Assembly: GCF_900177735.1 (NCBI RefSeq)
Contig: NZ_FXBB01000015.1
Coordinates: 1-63,594 of the forward strand
Reading direction: 5' to 3'
Source: Dethiosulfovibrio salsuginis
Lineage (GTDB): Bacteria > Synergistota > Synergistia > Synergistales > Dethiosulfovibrionaceae
Length of the DNA: 63,594 bases
This document shows, piece by piece, positions 32,044 to 39,926 of the stretch. The translations under genes and the position numbers were made by a program. Below the pieces are notes generated by a model. The model was given only the letters and a program-made list of their open reading frames with translations, did not search any database and had not been told where the DNA came from. The first letter of the stretch is position 1. Each line of letters begins with the position of its first letter.

Positions 32044-34167
32044 TTACTGAGGTTCTTTCACCGGTTTTTTCCTGCCCCTGGACGCCAGCACTTTACGGAA
32101 GTGTCTCATCTCCACCGTGGGCTGCCCGGTCTCTCCAGCCCGGATGTACTCCCTAACCGCATCGGTGGCCGCCATACGGCAGATCATGGATATCTCCCCT
32201 CCTGTAGCCCCTTCGGTGGCTTTGGCGAGCTCCCCTAGATCTACGTCCTGGGCGAGAGGTTTTTCCCTTAAGTTGACCTGGAATATGGCCCTCCTGCCGT
32301 CGTGGTCCGGCAGAGGCAGCTCTATGACCATATCGAACCTGCCAGCGCTGAACATCGCCGGGTCTATCAGGTCGATTCTGTTTGTGGTCGCCAGAACCAT
32401 GACTCCGTCCATGTCCTCCATGCCTCCCATCTCGGAGAGAAACTGGCTTATGACTCGATCGGTAAACTGGGAGGAGGCCCCTCCGTCTTTTCCCCTCACC
32501 GGGACCAGCGATTCAATTTCGTCGAAGCACAGCAACGACGGGGCCGCCTGCTTTGCCTTTCTGAATACCTCCCTGATGGCCCTCTCGCTCTCGCCTACGT
32601 AGCGGGACATGAGGGACGGGCCTTTAACGGAGATGTAGTTCGCCCCGCTCTCCCTGGCCAGTGCCTTCACCATAAGGGTCTTTCCCGTCCCCGACGGGCC
32701 GTGGATCATTATTCCCTTAGGTGGAGAGATCCGAAACCGACGAAAGACGTCGCCGTGCTCCAGGGGCCACTGAACCGCTTCCCTCAGCTCCATGGCCACG
32801 TCGTCCAGTCCTCCTACGTCGTCCCAGGTGACGTTAGGCCTCTCGACGAAGACCTCCCTTATGGCGGAAGGCTCGACCTCCCGTAGCGCTGAAGAGAAGT
32901 TCTTCATGTCTATCTCCATGGTCCTGAGCCTATCGTAAGGGACCTGAGGGTCCTCGAAGTCCATAGAGGGCATTATCCCCCTCAAAGCCGCCATTGCCGC
33001 CTCTTTGGCGAGTACCTCGAGGTCCGCCCCTACGAAGCCGTGGGTTACCTCGGCGATTCTGCTTAGGTCCACGTCTCTAGCTAGAGGCATCCCTCTTGTG
33101 TGGATCTGGAGTATCTCCTCTCTGCCCTTTCTGTCGGGGATAGGGACCGGGACCTCTCGGTCGAACCGGCCGGGCCGTCTCAGAGCGGGGTCTATGCTGT
33201 TTGGGAGGTTTGTCGCCGCTATGACAACTATTTGACCTCTGGCCTGGAGTCCGTCCATCAACGCCAACAGCTGAGCCACTACCCGCCGCTCGACCTGTTT
33301 TTCTCCGCCCATTTCCTCCCTCTTAGGGGCTATGGCGTCTATCTCGTCTATGAAAATTATGGACGGAGCGTGGGCCTGGGCCTCCTCGAAGACCTGTCTC
33401 AGCCTCTGTTCGCTCTCGCCGTAGTATTTTCCTATGATCTCCGGTCCAGATATATGGGTGAACCAGGCCTCCGTCTCGTTTGCCACAGCTTTCGCTATGA
33501 CCGTCTTGCCGGTCCCGGGAGGTCCGTAGAGAAGTACCCCTTTCGGTGGCTCGACTCCCAGTCGCAAAAAAGCCTGGGGAAAACGGAGTGGAAGCTCTAT
33601 CATCTCCCTTATTCGGCTCAGCTGGCCGGAGAGGCCTCCTATGTCTTTGTATTTGACCCCTTCGTTTCTGTCTCCAGCGGTCCTTTTCTCCACCGTGAGT
33701 TCAGTAGCGGGCCCTAGCATGACCGAACCTCCGGGCTTGGTGGATACTATCTGGAAGTCGCAGTCCCTGCCGCCGCCCAGGGAGAGCCTGATTCGATCTC
33801 CCTTTATCACCGGCAGGCCCCCTATCTTTTCCTTAAGGGGCTTAGGGTCCAGGTCCTTCTCCAGTAGGTGCATGGTGGTCATAGGCTTTATGGTCACCTC
33901 CATGGCGAAGTCCACCTGGACCTTGTGTACCGAGACCCGATCGTCCAGGGACAGCCCTGCGTTGCCTCTGGTCAGGTTGTCCATGAACAGAGCCTCCTGC
34001 CCACAGTTATCGTGGTCTGTCGCCAGAAGCCTGACAGGGGTTCGCCTGGTTCCCTTTATCTCCACTATCTCTCCGTCGGACAACCCCAGCCTTCCCATGT
34101 CGGCGGGATCCATTCTCACTATCCCTCTACCTATGTCCTTTTTGCTTCCGTCCTTGACCTGCAACAT
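32044..34167 (-). CDS. Cdc48/VCP-family AAA+ ATPase
   Basis: A 707-residue protein. Residues 1-180 form a Cdc48-type N domain (GRGIVRMDPADMGRLGLSDG, double-psi barrel). D1 has Walker A GPPGTGKT (215-222) and Walker B IIFIDEID (270-277). D2 has Walker A GPSGTGKT (490-497) and Walker B LLCFDEIE (545-552), and both have Arg-finger RPGRFD/SAGRFD motifs. It should be a hexameric unfoldase. This domain set is standard in archaea and eukaryotes and sporadic in bacteria. It is monocistronic, with AGAGG before the ATG, and divergent from the RNase gene. Confidence 0.9.
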   Translation of the reverse strand: MLQVKDGSKKDIGRGIVRMDPADMGRLGLSDGEIVEIKGTRRTPVRLLATDHDNCGQEALFMDNLTRGNAGLSLDDRVSVHKVQVDFAMEVTIKPMTTMHLLEKDLDPKPLKEKIGGLPVIKGDRIRLSLGGGRDCDFQIVSTKPGGSVMLGPATELTVEKRTAGDRNEGVKYKDIGGLSGQLSRIREMIELPLRFPQAFLRLGVEPPKGVLLYGPPGTGKTVIAKAVANETEAWFTHISGPEIIGKYYGESEQRLRQVFEEAQAHAPSIIFIDEIDAIAPKREEMGGEKQVERRVVAQLLALMDGLQARGQIVVIAATNLPNSIDPALRRPGRFDREVPVPIPDRKGREEILQIHTRGMPLARDVDLSRIAEVTHGFVGADLEVLAKEAAMAALRGIMPSMDFEDPQVPYDRLRTMEIDMKNFSSALREVEPSAIREVFVERPNVTWDDVGGLDDVAMELREAVQWPLEHGDVFRRFRISPPKGIMIHGPSGTGKTLMVKALARESGANYISVKGPSLMSRYVGESERAIREVFRKAKQAAPSLLCFDEIESLVPVRGKDGGASSQFTDRVISQFLSEMGGMEDMDGVMVLATTNRIDLIDPAMFSAGRFDMVIELPLPDHDGRRAIFQVNLREKPLAQDVDLGELAKATEGATGGEISMICRMAATDAVREYIRAGETGQPTVEMRHFRKVLASRGRKKPVKEPQ

Positions 34168-34293
34168 ACCGAGACCTCTTTTCGAGTGAACTTTTGTACA
34201 TCAATTTTAGCATAAAAAACAGGTGTCCCATCGCATTTTAGGATATCATGTCCTATACTGAAAGGTCCAGCAGGATATAAGGGAGTGTGTTTT

Positions 34294-35340
34294 ATGGCTG
34301 AAAGCAGAAAGAGCGTAGCGGAGATAAAGGCGCTGCCTGTGGGGGAGAAATTCTCCTCCATCGGAGTGGTGCTGGAGATACACGAGAAAAAGGACAAAAA
34401 CGGTAAGAGTTTCTGGACCCTTACCATAATGGATCAGACCGGGGCCATAGACGCCAAGGTCTGGGGAAACTCTCAGTGGTGGGACTATAAAGAGGGCGTA
34501 AAGTCGGAGATAAAGGATCCAGCCTCTTCGAGCCTTGTGTCAAACCTGAAGGGAAGCACCATCGGGGTCAACGGCACTGTTGCGGAGTTTAAGGGCAAGA
34601 GCCAGTATAACTTCAGTCAGGTCTATTTGGTGGATCAGGAGAAGGAAGAGTATCGTCCCGAGTCCTTCGTCCAGACCGCTCCCATAGACCCCTCGGAACT
34701 GGAGGAGAGGTTCGACCTCCTGGTGGAGGGCTGTTCCGGGGAGATCGGGGATTTCCTTCGTTTTCTATTCGACAAAGAGGGAGAGACCTGGAAACAGTTT
34801 CGGATAATGCCCGCCGCGGTGTCCCATCACCACGCCTACGTCCATGGACTACTGGAGCACTCTATCACCGTGACCGAGTTGGCACTGTCCATGGCCAAGG
34901 CGGTTCAGGGGCCCGCCAGGCCCGACCAGTCGACGGTGGTAGCAGGTGGGCTTCTGCACGATCTCGGGAAACTGGAGGCCTACGTTCTGAACCCCGGGCC
35001 CGGTATGACAGTTCAGGGAACGGTCATAGACCATATCGCCCTGGGCTTCAGCCGTTTCAACCGTATGGCGGATGACTTTGGCCTGTCGGTGACCGCCAAG
35101 ACAGCCTTGGGGCATATACTGCTCAGCCACCACGGCCATAGGGAGTTCGGATCTCCTGTCCTTCCTGCCACCCCAGAGGCCCTGGTTGTCTCCGCGGCGG
35201 ACGAGCTCGACTTTAAGCTCTTTTGCTGGAGTGATTCGGTGTCCCAGCTTAAGGGCGGAGATCTTCCTGAGGACTCAATCTCCGAGCTCAATTACTCCAC
35301 CCAGAGGCGCTTCTGGAAGTGGCGTCCCGATCAGGAGTGA
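34294..35340 (+). CDS. YhaM-type 3'-5' exoribonuclease (OB fold plus HD domain)
   Basis: A 348-residue protein. The N-terminal OB fold (about 15-110: FSSIGVVLEIHEKKDKNGKSFWTLTIMDQTGAIDAKVWG) precedes an HD phosphohydrolase domain with HHHAYVHGLLEHSITV, GLLHDLGKLEAY and ILLSHHGHREFGSP. This matches YhaM/Cbf1, a Mn-dependent exonuclease in RNA and DNA turnover. ATG at 34294 has GGGAG 8 bases upstream; the GTG at 34285 overlaps that site. The pseudouridine synthase gene follows 4 bases after its stop. Confidence 0.88.
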   Translation: MAESRKSVAEIKALPVGEKFSSIGVVLEIHEKKDKNGKSFWTLTIMDQTGAIDAKVWGNSQWWDYKEGVKSEIKDPASSSLVSNLKGSTIGVNGTVAEFKGKSQYNFSQVYLVDQEKEEYRPESFVQTAPIDPSELEERFDLLVEGCSGEIGDFLRFLFDKEGETWKQFRIMPAAVSHHHAYVHGLLEHSITVTELALSMAKAVQGPARPDQSTVVAGGLLHDLGKLEAYVLNPGPGMTVQGTVIDHIALGFSRFNRMADDFGLSVTAKTALGHILLSHHGHREFGSPVLPATPEALVVSAADELDFKLFCWSDSVSQLKGGDLPEDSISELNYSTQRRFWKWRPDQE

Positions 35341-35344
35341 TAGC

Positions 35345-36223
35345 TTGGACCGGTTCAAGGTGTCGTCCCATCAGGACGGTAGGCGGCTGGACAAGGTAAT
35401 CAGGGGAATATGGCCCTCACTGCCCCTCGGAGCCATGATGAAGGCTTTCAGAAAGAAACAGGTTCGAGTGGACGGGGTAAGGGCCACCTTCGATCAGCGG
35501 CTAATGGAGGGCCAGGAGGTGGTGGTCCCATGGGAACCGGCGGAGGATCCGGTTGTGGTCTCGAGCAAAGGTTCGCTGGAGACCATCTACAGAGATGACC
35601 ATCTCTGGGTGATAGATAAACCTCCCGGCCTTCTGAGCCAGCCTGACAGCAAAGGCGGCGATTCGGTGGTGACCAGGGCCCAGTCTATAGGTGGGGAGTT
35701 CAAGCCTCAGGCGGTTCACAGGCTGGACAGAAACACCTCCGGCGTGATGATACTGGCCCTGTCGGGAAAGGTGCTGAGGGAGCTCTCCTCTATGTGGAGA
35801 GGTAGGGAGATCACCAAAACCTATTGGGCGTTGGTCTCAGGGGAGATAAAAGAGGCCGGTCGGGTCGACGCCCCTTTGCTAAAGGATCAGGATAGCAACA
35901 AGGTCAAAGTAGACCGTAGAGGACAGGATGCCCTTACGCTGTACACCCCTCTGGCCAGTGGAGAGGGTTGCACCCTTTGCGAGGTGGTTCTGGTCACCGG
36001 CCGAAGCCACCAGATAAGGGTCCACATGGCCCATATCGGTCGCCCACTGTTAGGGGATATCAAATACGGTCCTCCTCACCAGAGGGAGAGGCGACCTATG
36101 CTTCACGCTCGGTCCATATCCCTCTCCATGGCGGCCACTGGGGACCTGCTTTTTGAGGCCCCTCTGCCCGACGATATGGTCCAGGCCTGTCTGAAGAGAT
36201 CGGTGGACCTGGATTCCCTATAG
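35345..36223 (+). CDS. RluA-family pseudouridine synthase
   Basis: A 292-residue enzyme. An S4 RNA-binding domain (LDKVIRGIWPSLPLGAMMKAFRKKQVRVDG) is followed by the catalytic domain with AVHRLDRNTSGVMILA (catalytic Asp in HRLDR) and GRSHQIRVHMAHIGRPLLGDIKYG. The likely target is a 23S rRNA or tRNA uridine. TTG at 35345 is chosen as start: AGGAG ends 7 bases before it, and upstream in-frame codons overlap the previous gene without homology. The TAG stop is formed by the first three bases of an inverted-repeat element. Confidence 0.88.
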   Translation: MDRFKVSSHQDGRRLDKVIRGIWPSLPLGAMMKAFRKKQVRVDGVRATFDQRLMEGQEVVVPWEPAEDPVVVSSKGSLETIYRDDHLWVIDKPPGLLSQPDSKGGDSVVTRAQSIGGEFKPQAVHRLDRNTSGVMILALSGKVLRELSSMWRGREITKTYWALVSGEIKEAGRVDAPLLKDQDSNKVKVDRRGQDALTLYTPLASGEGCTLCEVVLVTGRSHQIRVHMAHIGRPLLGDIKYGPPHQRERRPMLHARSISLSMAATGDLLFEAPLPDDMVQACLKRSVDLDSL

Positions 36224-36473
36224 GGCATCCCTGGAAACTCGCCTTTGAGTCCCCTCGGAGAGACCGTTCCGCCTACGCCCTGTTTCGCCCAATCGTATAC
36301 TCGACCTGCCTGTTTCGTACGAACCGCCTCGGAGGGCACGTCCTGTGCCCCCTCGGCTTGGGGCGACGTCCTGTCGCCCCATTCGTACTCAAAGGCGGCA
36401 TGTCGATTATACGGGCTCAAATGGGCTCCGTCGGAACGGTCTCTCCGAGGGTCAGCGTTTCAGAGCTTCCCTA
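36221..36473 (-). repeat. Dispersed ~250-bp inverted-repeat element, copy B (inverted)
   Basis: The reverse complement aligns with copy A along its full length, including both central hairpins with AGGAC loops. It starts with TAGGG, whose TAG is the stop of the RluA-like gene. A 16-base direct repeat with one mismatch (TTCCCTAYAGGGCATC) lies at 36214-36229 and 36467-36482 and brackets the copy. The remaining ~50 bases to the next promoter show nothing else. Confidence 0.9.
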
Positions 36474-36526
36474 CAGGGCATCTAGAACATTTTTTTATGG
36501 ACTGACGAGAAATACCAAAATATGTG

Positions 36527-36555
36527 TTGTGTCATATACCCTCTCATGGTATAAT
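36527..36555 (+). promoter_or_regulatory. Sigma-70 promoter of the selenoprotein gene
   Basis: TTGTGT (36527-36532), 17-base spacer, consensus TATAAT (36550-36555), about 35 bases before the GTG start. Confidence 0.8.
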
Positions 36556-36589
36556 AGGTTCAGTAAATCATACCATGGAGGTGTGGATT

Positions 36590-36919
36590 GTGAGAGATCT
36601 TAAATTAAACGTCACAGATAGAGCTAAAGAGAGAATTATGGAGATAGGGCCGGAGGTCACCGTCTTTCAGGGTACCATCGGAGCTGGCTGAGGGGCCAGA
36701 CAGGCCGTTCTCGTGAAGAGCGGCGCACCTGAGTCCACCGACAGCTATCAGGTACTGAAGTCCGACGGTATGTCCGTATGGGTTCCCGAGTATTTGGGGT
36801 TTGACGAAGATACGGTTTCAATAGACCTTCAGGGTTTTCTCTGGATGGTCAACCTGGTGGTTACCTCCGCCTACGTGGAGGAGACCTCGGGCTGCGGCGG
36901 CTGTACCGGCTGCCACTGA
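36590..36919 (+). CDS. HesB-like (CC/Se motif) selenoprotein, UGA decoded as selenocysteine
   Basis: Reading through TGA at 36689-36691 as Sec34 gives 109 residues. GTG at 36590 with GGAGG 8 bases upstream starts a HesB/IscA-like domain (LNVTDRAKERIMEIGPEVTVFQGTIGAGU). After Sec the same frame continues with VLVKSGAPESTDSYQVLKSDG and ends in CGGCTGCH. Sec takes the place of the first conserved Cys of the A-type iron-sulfur carrier fold, and the CxxCxxCH tail is typical of the CC/Se motif family known from selenoprotein surveys. A role in metal or redox chemistry is likely, but the reaction is unknown. An ordinary ORF caller would start at 36713 and lose the N-terminus. Confidence 0.88.
36689..36724 (+). 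promoter_or_regulatory. Bacterial SECIS element next to the Sec codon
   Basis: After the UGA, GCCG (36704-36707), bulged UU, CUC (36710-36712), loop GUGAA, GAG (36718-36720) and CGGC (36721-36724) form a hairpin. The bulged U and the loop G at about 17 and 22 bases after the UGA resemble the SelB-recognised features of E. coli fdhF. An alternative GGCC/GGCC stem (36694-36706) also exists. Confidence 0.7.
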
Positions 36920-36920
36920 T

Positions 36921-36957
36921 AAAAAAGAGCCACTCCCTAGGGAGTGGCTCTTTTTTT
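36921..36957. terminator. Bidirectional terminator
   Basis: AAAAAAGAGCCACTCC and GGAGTGGCTCTTTTTTT around CTAG form a perfect hairpin with A and T tracts on both sides. It serves the selenoprotein gene (ending at 36919) and the opposing aminotransferase gene (stop at 36956-36958). Confidence 0.92.
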
Positions 36958-38170
36958 ACATCGCCGGTATCGCCGACTCTACCCTGCCGGGGTAGGCCTC
37001 GAGGCCCGCTTTCAGTATGTCCATGGCCTTCGCCAGGTCCTCGTCTTTCAGGACGTAGGCCAGTCTAGCCTCGTTTCTGCCAAGGCCAGGGGTGCTGTAG
37101 AATCCCTCGGCGGGGGCTATCATAGTGGTCTCGTTGTTCACATCGAAGTGCTCCAGCATCCACACCGCAAACTTCTCTGCGTCGTCTACAGGCATCTTTA
37201 TGACCACGTAGAACGCCCCTTTAGGCTCTTCGCATATAACCCCGGGCATCTCCTTAAGTGCTTTGTAGAGGGTGTTGCGACGCTTCTGGTATTCCTCGTT
37301 TACCTCGTCCAGGTAGGACGTAGGAGTTCCGTAGAGGGCGGTCGCTCCGACCTGCTCCAGTGTCGGGACGCAGAGCCTTCCCTGGCAGAGTTTGAGGACC
37401 TGCTTGGAGAAGTCCTTGTTTTTGGACGCCAGAGACCCGATCCTGGCTCCGCAGGCGCTGTACCTTTTGGAGACCGAGTCGACGATGATAACACGGTCGG
37501 CGATCTCGGGCAGGTTGCCGAAGCTGGTGTACTTAAGGCCGTCGTAGACGAACTCACGGTATACCTCGTCGGCGACGATGGACATGTCGTGTTTCCTGAC
37601 TATCCGGGAGAGCATGTCCATCTCCTCCCTGCTGTATATGACCCCTGTAGGGTTGCCTGGATTGCTCAGGACGATGGCCCTGGTCTTCGGGGTTATCCTG
37701 CTCTCTATCTCCGCCTCCGAGGGAAGGTGGAATCCCTCCTCCGCTTTTGTGGTGATAGGGACTACGTTGACGTTGATGCAGCGGCTGAAGGCGTTGTAGT
37801 TGGCGTAGAAGGGCTCCGGGACCAGTACCTCGTCTCCTGGATCGCAAAGGGCCATCATGGCGAACATCAGGGCCTCGCTGCCTCCGTTGGTTATCAGAAC
37901 CTCGTCTGATTCAAAGTGCATATCGTATCCCTTGTAATACTCGATGATGGCGTCGATGAGTTTAGGATCTCCAGGGGATGTGGCGTAGGCTATGACGTCC
38001 TGGCTGAAGTCCCTTATGCTCTGGAGGAAGGACGGCGGAGTCGTTATATCCGGCTGGCCTATGTTGAGGTGATACACCTTCTTACCTTTTGCTTTGGCTG
38101 CTGCTGCGATAGGCACTAGTTTTCTGATAGGTGATTCGTTCATTGACCTGATGCGATCTGAAAACCTCAC
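36956..38170 (-). CDS. Pyridoxal-phosphate aminotransferase, class I (aspartate aminotransferase-like)
   Basis: A 404-residue fold-type I aminotransferase. VYHLNIGQPDITTPPSFLQ binds substrate, NGGSEALMFAMMALCDPGDEVLVPEPFYANYNAF is the cofactor region, VLSNPGNPTG follows, and the PLP lysine is in IIVDSVSKRYSACGARIGSL. The C-terminal Arg of NEARLAYVL binds the substrate carboxylate. It probably interconverts amino acids and 2-oxoacids in amino-acid fermentation. The start is GTG 38170 because GAGGGAG lies 9 bases upstream; an ATG directly against that site is unsuitable. Confidence 0.88.
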   Translation of the reverse strand: MRFSDRIRSMNESPIRKLVPIAAAAKAKGKKVYHLNIGQPDITTPPSFLQSIRDFSQDVIAYATSPGDPKLIDAIIEYYKGYDMHFESDEVLITNGGSEALMFAMMALCDPGDEVLVPEPFYANYNAFSRCINVNVVPITTKAEEGFHLPSEAEIESRITPKTRAIVLSNPGNPTGVIYSREEMDMLSRIVRKHDMSIVADEVYREFVYDGLKYTSFGNLPEIADRVIIVDSVSKRYSACGARIGSLASKNKDFSKQVLKLCQGRLCVPTLEQVGATALYGTPTSYLDEVNEEYQKRRNTLYKALKEMPGVICEEPKGAFYVVIKMPVDDAEKFAVWMLEHFDVNNETTMIAPAEGFYSTPGLGRNEARLAYVLKDEDLAKAMDILKAGLEAYPGRVESAIPAM

Positions 38171-38329
38171 TGACAACATCTCCCTCGAAAAAAAATATTG
38201 TTTGAGTTTCCCCGAGTTCATGATAACATAGAAAGGGTCGAATTTATATTGCGAATAATTCTTCTAGGGCGGTTGATCCAAAGATTTTGTCTCGACTTCC
38301 CTTTTTCGTGATTTTTTCGACGGATATTC

Positions 38330-38440
38330 AAGCCCATGCAGAGAGGCTTTCGAGGAGGTGAAGGCGGTTAAGGTGTAGAGACCGTAGGCAAGAGGTGCCC
38401 CCGAGTGGGGCGTGGAGGCTTTCTGAGTTATATACACGAG
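38330..38440 (+). other. Structured leader before the Na+/amino acid symporter
   Basis: The 285-base gap upstream of 38456 has a GC-rich, foldable part: GCTTTC/GAAGGC (about 38350-38371), CGGT/ACCG (about 38371-38390) and GCCCC-CGAGT-GGGGC (about 38397-38411). It contains AGGCAAGAGG, which recalls part of the glycine riboswitch core, but the surrounding consensus (CCGAAGG after the first stem) is not met. It could be an unrecognised cis-regulatory RNA. The AT-rich part before it (38222-38329) shows nothing I can name. Confidence 0.4.
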
Positions 38441-38455
38441 GAGGGGTTTTTCTCC

Positions 38456-39841
38456 ATGGAAGCGGTAATGAGGATTAACGGCATAGTAAACGGTTTTGTT
38501 TGGGGTCCCTGGACCCTTACCCTTTTGGTCGGTACCGGTATTTATCTGACCGTCATTTTAGGAGTTCCTCAGATAAGGTATTTTGGTTTTATGTTCAAAG
38601 AGGTTTTCGGCAGTCTAGGCAAGAAGCAGGGTAAGACCGAGGGATCGATCTCCTCCTTCGCAGCCCTGGCCACGGCCCTGGCCTCCACGGTAGGTACAGG
38701 CAACATAGCCGGTGTGGCCACGGCCCTCCACCTCGGCGGACCGGGCGCTCTTTTCTGGATGCTGGTCTCCGCTGTTTTCGGCATGACCACCAAGTTCGCC
38801 GAGGTTACCCTGGCGGTCCACTTCCGGGAGAAGGACGAGGGTGGTCAGTGGAGAGGCGGCACCATGTACGTCCTGGAGAAAGGTACTGGCCAGAAATGGC
38901 TCGCCTGGGCGTTCGCCTTCTTCGCCTCTTTCGCGTCCTTCGGCATAGGCAACGCCATTCAGGCCAACTCCACCGCCGAGGGGCTTTCCCTGGGATTTGG
39001 GATACCTCACCTTGCCACCGGTATAGTACTGGCTATCCTGACGGCGGCGGTCATAATGGGCGGTATCTCCGGTATAGCTAAGGTGACCACCTATCTGGTC
39101 CCCTTCATGGCGGTTTTCTACATAATCGGAGCGGTTATAACCGTAGGAGTCCACGGCGCTAACATACCTGATGCCTTTGCCAGCGCGATGAAGTACGCCT
39201 TCTCCGACCCTATGGCCATGCCCGGCGCTATTGCGGGATGGTCCATAAAGGCAGCTTTGACCAGAGGTATAGCGAGAGGAGTCTTCTCCAACGAAGCCGG
39301 TCTTGGATCTGCGCCTATGGTCCACGCCGCCGCTACCGTCGATCACCCTGTCCGTCAGGGAGTCTACGGGCTGTTTGAGGTTTTCACCGACACCATCGTG
39401 ATCTGTACCCTTACGGCTCTGGCGATCCTCACCTCCGGCACCCTTATAGCGGAGCCCACTCTCACCGGTGCCCAGCTGAGCCTCTCGGCTTTCCAGTTGG
39501 TTCTCGGTCAGACAGGGGTCATGATACTCTCCGTGGGGCTGGCCCTTTTCTCCTTCTCCACCATACTGGGCTGGTACTGGTACGGCGAGACCAGCGTGAC
39601 CTACATCCTCGGCCACAGCAAGCCGGTGGTCAACGGATTCAAGATCCTCTGGATCGTGGTCCTTCTGGTCGGAGCTTCCGGCGGGGGCGGGAAGTTTCTC
39701 TCCAACATCTGGGATATGTCGGATACTATGAACGGCCTCATGGCCATACCGAACCTGGTGGCCCTGCTCTGGCTCTCCAGCGAGATCAAAAAGCTGGTCA
39801 ACGACTTCGACGATAAGCGTCGCAAGGGAGCCTTGAAGTAG
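38456..39841 (+). CDS. AGCS-family sodium:alanine/glycine symporter
   Basis: A 461-residue membrane protein with about ten or eleven hydrophobic segments. Family motifs are FAALATALASTVGTGNIAGVATAL, GPGALFWMLVSAVFGMTTKFAEVTLA, FSNEAGLGSAPMVHAAA and LGWYWYGETSVTYI. It imports alanine or glycine with Na+. It lies upstream of alanine racemase, which suits alanine uptake. ATG at 38456 (GAGGAGG upstream) is preferred to the earlier GTG at 38405. A related C-terminal relic sits after bioB at 51605-51712. Confidence 0.9.
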   Translation: MEAVMRINGIVNGFVWGPWTLTLLVGTGIYLTVILGVPQIRYFGFMFKEVFGSLGKKQGKTEGSISSFAALATALASTVGTGNIAGVATALHLGGPGALFWMLVSAVFGMTTKFAEVTLAVHFREKDEGGQWRGGTMYVLEKGTGQKWLAWAFAFFASFASFGIGNAIQANSTAEGLSLGFGIPHLATGIVLAILTAAVIMGGISGIAKVTTYLVPFMAVFYIIGAVITVGVHGANIPDAFASAMKYAFSDPMAMPGAIAGWSIKAALTRGIARGVFSNEAGLGSAPMVHAAATVDHPVRQGVYGLFEVFTDTIVICTLTALAILTSGTLIAEPTLTGAQLSLSAFQLVLGQTGVMILSVGLALFSFSTILGWYWYGETSVTYILGHSKPVVNGFKILWIVVLLVGASGGGGKFLSNIWDMSDTMNGLMAIPNLVALLWLSSEIKKLVNDFDDKRRKGALK

Positions 39842-39860
39842 GATCTTTCAGGTACAAAAA

Positions 39861-39897
39861 GGGGCGAGGGACCTTCGGTCTCTTGCCTCGGTTTTTT
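39861..39897 (+). terminator. Terminator after the symporter gene
   Basis: GGGCGAGGGACC pairs with GGTCTCTTGCCT around TTC (12 bp with G-U pairs), followed by T6. Confidence 0.8.
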
Positions 39898-39926
39898 GCG
39901 GATAAAACAAAAGGGGGATGTTTTCT

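Noticed and set aside
36713-36919. Separate 68-residue gene starting after the UGA
   Set aside because: There is no ribosome site before its start, and family similarity extends upstream through the UGA in the same frame.
38330-38440. Canonical glycine riboswitch
   Set aside because: The conserved GGAGAG and CCGAAGGGGCAA blocks are not in the right places, and GAAGG is used in a stem. It is kept only as an unassigned leader.
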